DNA from: Psoroptes ovis
Taxonomy: Eukaryota > Arthropoda > Arachnida > Sarcoptiformes > Psoroptidae
NCBI GenBank assembly: GCA_002943765.1
Contig: PQWQ01000018.1
Coordinates: 1,015,501 to 1,079,500, forward strand
DNA length: 64,000 nucleotides
Reading direction: 5' to 3'
Position 1 is the first letter of the stretch. Each line of letters begins with the position of its first letter. Positions 13,962 to 25,532 of this stretch are shown piece by piece. Both the position numbers and the translations under genes were made by a program. A model generated the notes under the pieces. That model saw only the letters and a program-made list of their open reading frames with translations. It ran no database searches and was not told the DNA's origin.

Positions 13962-14695
13962 CGTCGTTGTTTTTCTATGAAATTTTTGTTTTTTTAAATG
14001 ATAATTGATACAATTTATTTGATTTTTTTTTTATGTGAAATAAAATTCATGTGTCTTATTGTACGATCGCGGTAGTATTATGTATATTTGGCTTCCATTT
14101 ATCCATTTACATGTATTCATATTCGATTTGACTCATATTCATTCGTTCACATGTATTCATTCATTTGATTATATTAAGTAAAAATAATTAGTTTTTTATG
14201 TTTGAGTATTTCTGGAATTTTTATATTCCTAGCCAATTTGATATTATTGGTAATTGTTTTTTTTTTGTTACAATTTACAATTCATTTGCTACAGTTTCAA
14301 TTACACAATCAAAGTATTTTTTTTTTTTTTTTTTTTTGGTGCCTATGAAAGGGTTATTTTTTTATTTGATTTCCAACGAATTTTTGAGCGAATATTTTGC
14401 CGTAATATTTGAGGTATAAATCACAAGGTATCAATTTCAATAATGTCTTTCAATTTGAATAAGAACTTGAACAATTTTTAACCAGAAATTGACTCTGAAA
14501 ATGTCTTTCAATAAACAAACAAAGCCAAACTAATAATAATAATAAAAATAATAATGAAAACGAACCAGACTTATTAAACACATGATATAATAATGAAAAT
14601 AATGATTCAACATCAATTGAACTATGCAAACAACACACATTATGACGTATTCACATTCAGATTCAATTTCAGACATTTATTACAGGTTATACAAT

Positions 14696-14718
14696 ACACA
14701 CACACACACACACACACA
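14696..14718. repeat. (AC)n microsatellite
   Basis: About 11 AC units without interruption. Confidence 0.9.
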
Positions 14719-15051
14719 TTATTATCATTGTTGAATATCGTTTAATAATGCTTTTCTTCAGTATTTTGCATAGATTCAATAGTATTTGATAGAGTCGTAG
14801 ATTGTATTCAGTAGATTTATATTACATTGAATTTAGTTCATCAGTGAATTCATTTGAATCATCATCGCCATCGCCATCATCATCATTATTTGTTACATAA
14901 TGTTCATTAATCGAATGATGATGATGATGATGAGAACACATGAATTCATTCATTTCTATTCCTATTCCTATTCATTTCACTGTCTGTCGACTAAACACAA
15001 TGTGTTTTTTAAATATTTTTATGTTTTCAAAAGCTGTTACTACTATTCGTA

Positions 15052-15075
15052 TTGTTGTTGTTGTTGTTGTTGTTG
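15052..15075. repeat. (TTG)n microsatellite
   Basis: About eight TTG units. Confidence 0.88.
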
Positions 15076-15824
15076 ATTCATTCATTTACGGCTCAGTTTG
15101 TTGAATTCAATGCAATTGTTACTATTAGTGTTCATGCAATTCAATTGTGAATAGTAAACAATATTAATAATTCGGAGTAAACACTAACAATTCGGAGTAA
15201 AAGAGTTAATATTTAATACGGCTGACAGCCAACAGACTGATAGCTAAAAATTTGTATTAAAATGAAATACGAGAAAATCATTCGACAATGAAAATGAATA
15301 AATGAAAATGAATGAATTCGGTTTTGATATTTGAATAAATGAATAAATGAATGAATGTACAGAAATATACGAATATAATACAAATCTTCAAATTCAAATT
15401 GAAATAATAATGAATGAATGATACGATTCCATTCCAATGTATTTTGAATGTATATTTTCACGCGTAGACAGGAATTTTGCTTATTTTTCAAATTTAAAAT
15501 ATTGAATAGAAACAGATTGAATTCCATTCAAAGTAATTTGACAAATGATTTCAAGTGTTTCATTGTGTTGTCTAATATGAGAAACAAGTAAATTGATGAT
15601 GATGATCATGATGATGAGAGACTGTGGAAAATATTTAATGATTTAAATTGAAAATTTTTCGATTCACTTCGACAGTGAAATTCGAATGATAATTTGTTAT
15701 TGTATCCAGTATTATTGTCTGAGCTCTTTGGTTGTTTGGTCGACTACAAATGTATGGAATGAATAAGCAAAAAAACGATACATTTAATATATTTAAGGAT
15801 ACTTTTGAATTAAGAAAATTATCG

Positions 15825-15983
15825 AGTGGTGAGTGGTGGTGCTGGTGCTGGTGGTGGGAATGGTGGGAGAAATGATGATGATGATGATGGGGGAGAAATG
15901 ATGGCGTTGGTGATGGGGTAGGTGGGATAGAAATGGTGGTGGTGATGATGGTGGTGGGGTAGAAATAGTGCTGGTGGTGGGGA
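15825..15983. repeat. G-rich, almost C-free GGT/GAT tract
   Basis: About 160 bp of imperfect GGT and GAT repeats have many GGG runs and almost no C on the + strand. The long minus-strand open frame here (His, Pro and Thr-rich) is a by-product. The tract could form G-quadruplexes or an R-loop when transcribed. Confidence 0.7.
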
Positions 15984-18900
15984 ACAAAATTAATGATTTT
16001 TCCCCCTGTCAAATTTTGCTACATTTGAAATAAGAATAGACCGAAATAGACATAAAGACATAGTCTAATCTAACTCAAAAAAAATTGCAACAATAACAAA
16101 AAAAAATGAATGATAAATTGTAGGCGCCTGCAATTTTCTTCATTTTTGCTACATTGTGTCAATTTCTTGTTTTGTTTCGTTTTGTGTTTGTGCTTTGTTT
16201 ATTCGCTTATTCATTGTATTGTTTTGTTGTACAATGATTGTATACATTTCGAGCACAGACATACATTGGGGCAGACATGTATCCTCTTCAATCTGTTCTG
16301 TTCATTATTATTAATGATCTTCAATGGAGAAACAATTCTCCATTATTGAAAGACCATGAATTCCATGTGAATTAATGAATGTTGAATGAATAAATGAATG
16401 TTGAAATGATGAATTGAAAAAATGAAAATTAAATAATCAGAGTTTCATTTATCATTATTGAATAATGATTTTGAAATTCTTAAAACTTGCCTAAGTACTC
16501 CGAGTACATTTATTTATGCAAAATTTTAACAGGTTAACATCTATTGTTCAGATAAAGTACTGATTTAGATTTTATTGTTTTTTTTTTTGCTTTGTTGAAA
16601 CAATTGTCCTTTACCACAACTCTTGGGCTCCATCTTAGGGACGTTCCGCGCAATCCATGATCATCATCAGCTTTCAACGTCTTAAGATGTGATAGATAGT
16701 GGTTGATCCGCGCATATAACCAATAAATAGTTTGATTATCTTTAAAATTGATTCAAGAAAAATGATGGATGGTAGAATTTCATTCAAAGCAAATACATTC
16801 TTCACGAAATACCAGACAAATGCATCGATATTTCTTCGGATAATAATTATTTGAAAAACAAGAAGTTTTTTGCCCTTTCGGCAAACCGATGGTCAGCATC
16901 ATTCATCGATGTTTTATTTGATTATCATTTGTCAATAATTTCTTCAGTCAAAGTCACATAGTGTCGGTGATGTTAACTAAAATTTACATTCAATTTCATT
17001 GGTCATTAACCAATGAAGCTTGTGCCTGCTGCTGCTTCATAGTTTTGCTTCGATCATAAGCTTTGAATGAGTGAAAGAAGATGGGAATTTTTTTCCCCTT
17101 TTGATTGCATCAATCAATCAAATCAACAACGCAAAAGCAAAACATGAAGAAATGGAGATGTATGGATGTGAATACTAAGTTATCTTTTTCGTTCTCGCAG
17201 AATTCATTGGAAAAAAAGACACATTTTCAAGGTCAATTTCGAATGGTTACTTTGATGATCAATGATGATGATGATGATACTGATGATAATGACGATGATT
17301 GTGAAGATGATGAGGATTTTGATACAAAATTGATAATACTGAATTTTCAAACATTTTTCTTATTTGAAATCGTTGAAATCAAACAGCTTGAAATCGTGTT
17401 GTTTGCGATCACAAATCTTGTTTCTTGTTTTGAATTTTGATTGATGTGCGATAATCAATCGAATAAAATCTGTGAATCTTTCAATATTTAGTGTTTGTAT
17501 GTGTCAGATTCACGCAAATAATTTCAATTTTTCATTTTGATAATGATTTCGTTGATTCGTTGCATCGTATCATCATCATTATTTAGATATTGAGACATTG
17601 AATCAAATTCGTAGAATCCACTGGTAGATGTTTGAACCGGAGAAATTTTGATAAACAAACATGAACGAATTAAACAATCTAACAATTGAAAATGTCAAAT
17701 GACAAGTGTCACCATGATTATTTTTCAAATTAAATTTTGTCCACATTTGATTAAATGTAGCAAAAACTAGTAGAAACTAAATCTAGATGAAGATTAACTT
17801 CGAATGTAGCACATTTTTTTGACACTTCTTTGACAGTTTTGTTGTATCATCATCCATTCTCACCCAGTCCTTCACCGCATCATACCCTTGAATACCCTTT
17901 GTTTGCTGGGCCTGGACTCGGCGTCCTAATCATTCATTCATTTATTAATTTGTTCGGAGACAACTTGAACGAATGAATGCCATCGAATAATGGCGACTAT
18001 TTGCATGAAATTCAATTGGAAAATTCAGAACCAAGAGCCAGCGAGGAGCCAAAGCAGACAAAACTTTGATTAACTTTGATTAATTAATTTGGAAATTTAA
18101 TTTGATCATACGATTGAACTCTATTGTTTGTTGTGTTGTATTGTTGTTGTTGTTAATGTTGATGCATACAACAAGAATTTAATCAATTTGATATTTTTTA
18201 ATTGAAAGAATTTATCCAAAAGTTTTTTTTTTTCGAAGGATCGAAAATTCATTCATGCTTCAATTCATGTGTGATTTGTGAATTGAAAAAAAATCAAACT
18301 TGCAACACCCCTACTCATAAGCAAACACACGAATTCGCCATTCCAATAAATGTATCCAGTTTATTTGATTAACTTGTGGACCCTTGGACTCTTTGGATCC
18401 CGATTCGTCTTTATCCACTTACAAACTTACAGATCTCAAAGCTAATAAACTTGGAATACATTGAATACACACTGTGAATACACATAAGAAAACTTATGGA
18501 TTTTAATTTGAAATTTTCATTTTTTCTTCTTGTTGTTGTTTGATCTTCGATTCATTTTGCATTTTTTGTTGAAATGCTTCGAGGCAAAGAAAAATATTAT
18601 GCAAAAATTATCGATTGATTCATTGATTCATTCATTTGGTTTGTTTATTTATTTACTTATTCGTTCGTTTGTCGACAATTCAAATGTTTGAATTAAAGTT
18701 TCTTGATTTAAATTCGGTTGTTTGGGCTTGTTTTGTGACTTCTTAGATTTTGCGGAGACTTCTTATTCAATAGATTTGGCGAATGTCTTTGTATGTGTTT
18801 GATAATTAAATTTTCTCCACAATTCTTTGTGTTTCTTCAAAGATCTTCAAAGATTATTGTTTGCTGAATTAATTAAGAGATTGGAAAATCTAATTGATTT

Positions 18901-19307
18901 CTATTTGATTTTATCAGTAAAATTTGACAAATTTGATAAATTTTGAATTGATTTCAATCTTCATATTTTCATATAATTTGACTTAATTATCCACTTAGAT
19001 CAATTAATAATTGAAATTTTTCGATGATAATTAAGTGATTGATCGATTGATTGAGTGATTAATTAAAAATTTCCGTTGATTAATTGGCGTGAATTGATTT
19101 AAAAATTAATTGAAAATTTCTCGAACAATTAAGACCAATCAATTGAGAATAATTGCCAACAAACAGGTCTATACCTATAGCTTAAACTCGAATAACTTAT
19201 GCGCTTGAAAGATTTTATTTATTTGAAAATTATTATTAGTTTTCTCATTTTGAATTTCTTTAAAAAATTTATTATCAAAACGATTAAAAATTCATTTATT
19301 TTTAATA

Positions 19308-19387
19308 TTAGGTTGTCCCATAAATTCTTGTCGGTTATATCGTAGAAAATTATTTGAAAATCGGCAAGAACTTATCGGACAACCTAA
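19308..19387. mobile_element. mariner-type MITE, copy 4
   Basis: An 80-bp subfamily C copy (middle GTTATATCGTAGAAAATTA). Its ends are TTAGGTTGTCCCATAAATTC and the complement with one change. TA lies on the left, while the right TA is lost. Confidence 0.85.
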
Positions 19388-20058
19388 AATTTTATGAATT
19401 TATGAATGTACATCTATCTATCTGCATTTTGGATTTGAAATATTTGCTTTCAAATAAATAAATCAGTATTTTATCCATTTCCAAAATCCATTAAGAACAT
19501 TTGCCATCACAACTATTTTATGTTCGTAAATAATCAAACGAAAATCTAAAAATCTAATGTTGGCGATATCAATATGTGAATATGTCAAGCCGTATCATCA
19601 TCATCATTGGACATTATTATTATCAAAATTCAATTCAAAACAAATCATTGAATTTTAAATTAATTCATTTCCATTCATTTGATGTATTTATGAACACGAA
19701 TATCAACACATAAAACATACATTAAGATCCTTAAAAATAGACTCGAATCACATGGATCTCGTTGAATACTCCGTTGAAATCGGATTAAATCAGTTTTGTT
19801 GTAGGAAATTGTTCATGTTTTCTTATGTTTATGTTGTGTTCATCATCGTTGATTATCATTATTTGAAATTATCTTAAATTTATTATATTTGTATCATTTA
19901 AAATCGTTTTAAAATATTTTTGAAATTTTCAAATTTCAAAAAATTTAAAAATTTTATGATCATCCATGCTTTTTGTTGATTTGTATGGAGCAAACAAACG
20001 ATAAATTCAGTCATATTACCTTCATAAGAAATAAGATTTCTCTGAGAGAGCTAAAATA

Positions 20059-20138
20059 ATAGGTTGTCCGATAAGTTCTTGCCGATTTTCTCATAATTCC
20101 ATAAAATATAATCGGCCAAAACTTTCCGGACAACCTAA
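20059..20138. mobile_element. mariner-type MITE, copy 5
   Basis: An 80-bp copy with left end ATAGGTTGTCCGATAAG and right end CTTTCCGGACAACCTAA. The middle is intermediate between subfamilies. TA is on the left only. Confidence 0.85.
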
Positions 20139-21053
20139 AACTTAGATTGAAATTTTAATTTCGTTCTGTTTGTGCTGTTCTAAAATTTGAAAATCAAACT
20201 TTTTTTTTCAATTTAAATATTGATACATCGATTTCTAGCCATAGAAATTAGACGAACATCTTTACTTCGTAGATTCTTAATTTTATTCTGATTTTATTCT
20301 GCTGGTTTCTGCGAATTGAAAAGCTATTTACAGAATATTTACTGAGAGGTCCATGTGCTTGTATTAATGTGTGTGTTGGTTGTTATGTGTGTTTGAGAAG
20401 CGAACGATATCGTTGAACACATGTGTGCCAGCACATTTTAGCATCTTTGCAGATATTTTTCGCACCCAAATAAATGATTGGAATGAAGAGCAGCTAATTT
20501 TCGATATTTCACAAATACTTTGAACAAACACATTAATGATTGTTATTGTATCTAATTTGAACGAAATTTTTGAAGTAAATTTTGAAGAAAATTTTAAGAA
20601 ATTATTTAAGAAAATATTTAAGAAAAAACATAAATCAAAGTTTTTTTATTTTCCTTGAAATTATTTTAAAATATTTCAATTTCTCCTTTAAATTATCATT
20701 ATTCTCTTCATATTTAAATATTTGAAAATATTCAAATACATTACAGACTATAATTGATCAGAATAAGCATAATAATAAACAATGAACAACGAATTGGAAA
20801 CTTTTTTTTTTCGGGGTTTTTTTTTTATTTCAAATAATTTTCAAATAAGAAAAATATGAAAAATACAGAAAAACCAAAAAATTGCCTTCAAGGATATTTT
20901 TTTTTTGCTACAATAACACATAACACATAACACAAAATGGCAACAATAACAATAATTTAAAAATTTAAAAATTTCTGTGAAAGCCAAGTCAAAATGAATA
21001 TTTTCAGTATTTCAATTTGAATTTATTTCATTTTATTATTTCAATTATTTTCA

Positions 21054-21132
21054 TTAGGTTGTCCCATAAGTTCTTGCCGTTTTTTAATTTTTTTCTTCCG
21101 AAAAAACGGCCACAACTTATGGGACAACCTAA
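21054..21132. mobile_element. mariner-type MITE, copy 6
   Basis: A 79-bp subfamily A copy with intact ends. The left flank is CA instead of TA and the right flank is TA. The inner arms keep CGTTTTTT/AAAAAACGG. Confidence 0.88.
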
Positions 21133-21269
21133 TATTTTCCTTTTTTTTTTTTGCTACACACTTTATCACACAACAATATGTGGATAAATTATGATGTCTA
21201 GTTTTTTGATTTTTGATTATTTTCTATGATTTCATTTTTGTTTTTTTTTTTGTCGGTTCAGCTCAAATA

Positions 21270-21350
21270 TTAGGTTGTCCCATAAGTTCTTGCCGTTTTT
21301 TAAATGTTTTTTTCATTCGAAAAACGGCAAGAACTTATGGGACAACCTAA
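21270..21350. mobile_element. mariner-type MITE, copy 7
   Basis: An 81-bp subfamily A copy, almost perfectly palindromic, with TA on both sides. It lies 137 bp after copy 6 and 215 bp before copy 8, which is the same sequence in reverse orientation. Confidence 0.9.
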
Positions 21351-21565
21351 TATATTTTGATACTGTATCCATTTTGAGCTTGAATTATTATGGAAAAAAA
21401 AATTCGCTACACATGTCGCTTCATTGTGGCTTGGCTTAGTCTTGTTATTTATTCATTTATTTATTTGTTTTTTCTTCGATTTCTTTGATTTCATAGATTT
21501 TCGATTTTCATTCATTGGAGATAGGGACGACACACATATATTCATTATGCTTTTCAACGCGAATA

Positions 21566-21647
21566 TTAGGTTGTCCCATAAGTTCTTGCCGTTTTTCGAA
21601 TGAAAAAAAAAAATTAAAAAATGGCAACAACTTATGGGACAACCTAA
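21566..21647. mobile_element. mariner-type MITE, copy 8 (reverse orientation)
   Basis: An 82-bp subfamily A copy in the opposite orientation (CGAATGAAAA on the left arm). The ends are intact, with TA on the left and TG on the right. Confidence 0.88.
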
Positions 21648-21847
21648 TGAAATAAAGGATTTTGAAAATTGAAAATTTTACGTTTTATTTCAATTGTCGC
21701 GCCATATACATACATACATACACAGATACCGACACACACACACATTGTGTCGTTATGGAGATGTGTATTTGTTTCGTTGTGTCTCGTGGTTGGTGTATTG
21801 GTTTTTGCTGTTCACATTTGATTGCCACACATGTGTTGTCATATTAA

Positions 21848-21995
21848 CCCTTAGAACTCGAGGCATTTACAGCGCAAGCGAGCCAGCAGCTCGACAATTT
21901 TTCACACTCATGCTAAAATGGTGACTGAGAGACGCCTATCGAGTTGCTGCATTACATCTTATGGTGAGCTATGCTCACCGCTCGAGTTTTAAGGG
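21848..21995. mobile_element. piggyBac-type MITE
   Basis: A 148-bp element flanked by TTAA on both sides (21844-21847 and 21996-21999). The terminal inverted repeats CCCTTAGAACTCGAG and CCCTTAAAACTCGAG match at 14 of 15 bases. TTAA duplication with CCC ends is the mark of piggyBac transposons. The inside is much richer in GC than the surroundings and holds a small TGAGC...GCTCA stem near the right end. There is no transposase. Confidence 0.8.
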
Positions 21996-24399
21996 TTAAT
22001 ATGTGAATTTTGCATTTTGTAATGAATTCGCTTGTAGCAATGTAGCCAAACAAATGATCTTGGAAACAATTTTAAATTTTAAAAATTTAAAAATTTAAAA
22101 AATTAAGAAATTGCTTCGGTCAAAGTTAATTTGATCAAATAAACGATATGCGCTTTGTATGTTTGCTTTTGGCCATTTCAATCGAAAATTCTGGTTTTAG
22201 ATTGATGCTCGTAGCAGCTTGGTTTGGTTTGCATGTGTTCAATGTGCATATATTTCAATTTCATTCATATTTAAATGCGTAGATTTCAATGCATGCACAG
22301 ATTTTGGTTGTTTATTTTAATCGTTTTTTATGTGTTGTTGTTCATGTTGTTCATGCTGTACAACGAATGATGATTATTCAAAAGGCTAATGATCGCTTTA
22401 TGGCGATATTCAATGGTGATGGTGATGGTGTATTCAGTGTTGATGGTGGGGTTATCATCAATGATCATCACCGAATCATCTCTGCTTATCATTAAGCTTA
22501 TTTCTGTCGAAGATTTTTGAAAAAAAAATCTTGAATTTGCTTCGGTATTTCGTTCGGGTTCGTTCGTTTATTTGAATTTATTTTTATTACTTTACATCTG
22601 ATCTTGTGGTTTTTTTTTTTTTTGAAATTAAAATTTTCAAAATGATTCAAATTGATTCAAAAATGATTATAATTTGTATAAAATCTTTGGTGATTTTGAT
22701 CTTTTCTACGAGCATTCATTGCTCGATTAATGCTAGATTGAATTGCGCATATCTTACATTTGAATTTCTTGAATTTGAATCGATTGGAATCAATTTTCAA
22801 CGAATTTTTCAATTTTTTTCTCGAAGAAAATCTCGAATTTATCAATTCATTCGTTATTAAGACATTCGTATTCAATTCTTTTGATCAGTTAAGATTACAT
22901 TTGGTCTGTAGATATCTCGGTAAATAATTAGTGGTCGCCGTTTTTTTTCTTTTGGTTTTTTTTTTAATTACTTATTTTGAAATTTTGAATTTTGAAAATT
23001 GCAACTGTATCAAAATCGTTCATCTTGTTTTGAATATTATTATTTTGACTATGTTTTCCTATTAAAATCTTTATTTTTCTGGCAATAAAAATCCTTTATA
23101 TTTATCGGGTTATCTGTGCTTTCAAAGTTCTTTCAAAGATATAAATGAATGGATAAAATGAAATGATATTGTTGCCCTCGAGCATATTTCAGCAAAAGAT
23201 GATACAAGTAAAATAGATGTGCATGCACATTTATTTAAAACACTGTGTGTAATTTATGATATTTGATTCCAATCTTTGTTTGTACAGTTTTAATAGTGCA
23301 TGGCTATAAAAAGGTTAATAATCGAATAAAATTTTTATTTGAAAATAAACAAATTAAAGTTTTGATTTGAACATCTTAGATTGATATAAGATCGAATTGA
23401 TTGAATTTGTCAATCTTTGGTTGACATTTTGTTTAATCCTAGTTAGATTAATCCAAATCTTAGACAACCTTTGGAAAACCTTTGAGCTTTTGGTTGAAAA
23501 TCCAATCAGAAATCGCAATCCTTTTCTCCAATCTTAGATTATATGAATCTCTGAATTGAATTTATTGTTTATTCAGTTGAATTTTGAATTTACTTCAATG
23601 TGTTGCATCGAGGATAATATTGCAAGAATCGATTATTAATTAAACAAACAAACGGAAATTATTTTTTACGAACGAAATAGGAATTCAAACAATTGATTCT
23701 TTCAGTGTTTGTTCTAGTTATAGCCCTGGTTTAATGGTACATAATAATAATAATAATAATAATAATTATAATTAGAAAAATTTTCATTTCATTAACTATT
23801 TAATTACAATTATTATTACGATTATCATTATCCATATAATTTATGATACATTTTATTTTTTTCTATTTTCAAGGAAAAATGAAATGAACATAAAATACAC
23901 AAATACATACACCAAATACAACAAATGGTCAACTATAGCCCCACAAACACACACAGACATAAATTCTGTCCAATTTTATTGTTTTTTTTTCCATTCTCAA
24001 TCCATTCATTTTATTCATTCATTCAGTAGTTATAATCATTTCAGTTGATTTACAATTTCGAAAAAAAAGAAAAAACTCTCATAATAAAGTCATAATTTGA
24101 ATTCAATTTCCACCATTTATCCATTCAAATTCAGCTTTGTGCATGAATTCTCTGGCATGAAGACTATGGCCGATTATTCAATTGCCTATTTAAGCATATA
24201 AATCTTGTGAAATTTTCCACTGTGTTTTAAATGCTTTTTTTTCGAGTTCCCAAACGTAAAATTTTGTATTTTTTTGAATTGAAAAATTTGAAATAAAATG
24301 AAGCTATCGTACAGTGTTGTTATTTCATTATCGTTAGGATTCGTTTGATGATAATAATAATCATCAACAAATGAATGCATTGATGAAACTCATGAAATA

Positions 24400-24479
24400 T
24401 CTGGTTGTCCGGAAAGTTTTTGCCGGTTATATCGTAGAAAATAATTGGAAAATTGGCAATAACTTTTCGAACAGCCTAA
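24400..24479. mobile_element. mariner-type MITE, copy 9
   Basis: An 80-bp subfamily C copy with several changes in the ends (TCTGGTTGTCCGGAAAG and CGAACAGCCTAA). TA lies on both sides. Confidence 0.82.
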
Positions 24480-24976
24480 TAATTCAGAAAAAAAAATCCA
24501 AATAAAACAAGAAGAGGTGACTGGTTGATGGTAGTGTAGTGTAGTGGACTATAGTTAGATTGTGATACAGCACCAAAATGTGATGCACCAAAATGGTAAT
24601 AATAATAAATCTACGACGATAATAATGATAATGATAATTATAATTATTAGCCATCTCCTAATAGAAATGAACAAGTGAGCATGGAATGCAATGATTATGA
24701 ACATGTGAACATCGAGACATTTTGAAAATTTGAAAAAATTCAAAAATTGAATTCGACTCATTGAATTCATTGAATTGAATTTTCAATGAATTTTTCTCAG
24801 TGAAATTGCCACACAATGTATATCATAATGTTTCAAAGCATTTTCAACTCTGAACATTTGAAAACATTTGTTGTTCAAACGTTCACCATTGAAAATCGTT
24901 GTACATACACACACAGACACTTGTATATCTATGTGTTATTGTATCTATTAATGCCTGTGTGAATCAATGTATCATT

Positions 24977-24999
24977 TATTGTACACAATGTGTACAATA
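24977..24999. promoter_or_regulatory. 23-bp perfect palindrome centred on ACAATGT
   Basis: The left arm TATTGTACACA, a central A, and the exact reverse complement of the arm make a perfect 23-bp palindrome. Its centre, ACAATGT, is the core recognised by Doublesex and other DM proteins. The site is 7.7 kb upstream of the first coding exon. The flanks next to the core (GTAC rather than GNN) are not the textbook DSX flank, so a role in binding a DM dimer is inferred. Confidence 0.4.
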
Positions 25000-25209
25000 C
25001 ACAACGATGATTTTCATCGGATCATTTCCTTTTTTGTGTTTCATTTAAATTTATTTTAGTTTTTTTGTTTTTTTGTTTTGATGAAACAATGAGAATACGA
25101 GTGAATTGACTGAATTAAATGAATGAATCGACTGAATGAATTGACTGGCTGAAATGTTTAAATGAAATTAATATCAACACATTCATTGCTACTGTAGCAA
25201 TGAATTCAA

Positions 25210-25230
25210 ATGAATGAATGAATGAATGAA
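25210..25230. repeat. (GAAT)n microsatellite
   Basis: About five GAAT units. Short GAAT/ATTC arrays recur across the window, for example near 13250, 15340 and 40255. Confidence 0.85.
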
Positions 25231-25450
25231 ACAATGATAATAATTTTCAAAGGAAATTAATATCATTAAATGATTTCATTTTATTTTATGAGGGGGGGAG
25301 AGAGGAATCAGATAATTAGAAATAATAATAATAATTAAAAATAATTACAAGTAATAATTCATAAATGAATTTGTTCATTTATGAATTGGAAATTGAATTG
25401 ATAACTATGAAGAGAGAGATGTGTGATGTTTTGAGTCCATTTGTTATATA

Positions 25451-25532
25451 ATAGGCTGTCCGAAAAGTTCATTCCGCTCGATCAATAGAGAGTTGCTCAT
25501 TAAAATCGGCTAGAACTTTCTGGACAACCTAA
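25451..25532. mobile_element. mariner-type MITE, copy 10
   Basis: An 82-bp subfamily B copy (ATCAATAGAGAGTTGCTCAT in the middle). TA lies on both sides, and one end is changed to AGGCTGTCC. Confidence 0.86.

Larger units (their letters stand above)
4367..19307. other. gene-poor stretch, AT-rich with microsatellites
   Basis: It holds two mariner-type MITEs (7287, 10910), one palindromic word GATACTGTATC just before it at 4041, and the G-rich tract at 15825. The open frames at 9421-9948, 15635-16012 and 17105-17440 come from CAT, GGT and GAT repeats. Two slightly GC-richer bits at 16620-16730 and 17840-18060 have no recognisable content. Confidence 0.6.
19308..21995. other. cluster of small transposons
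   Basis: Five mariner-type MITEs and one piggyBac-type MITE lie within 2.7 kb, the densest stretch of mobile DNA in the window. The rest is AT-rich sequence with T runs and no gene. Confidence 0.75.

Noticed and set aside
15635..16012. 125-codon minus-strand frame rich in His, Pro and Thr
   Set aside because: It is explained by the G-rich GGT/GAT tract read on the other strand.
16620..16730. GC-richer stretch that might be a tRNA or other structured RNA
   Set aside because: No A-box/B-box pair or cloverleaf could be drawn, and no repeat partner is seen in the window.
17105..17440. 111-codon frame with an Asp run
   Set aside because: It is driven by a GAT repeat. The ends have no domain and composition shifts sharply at the repeat.
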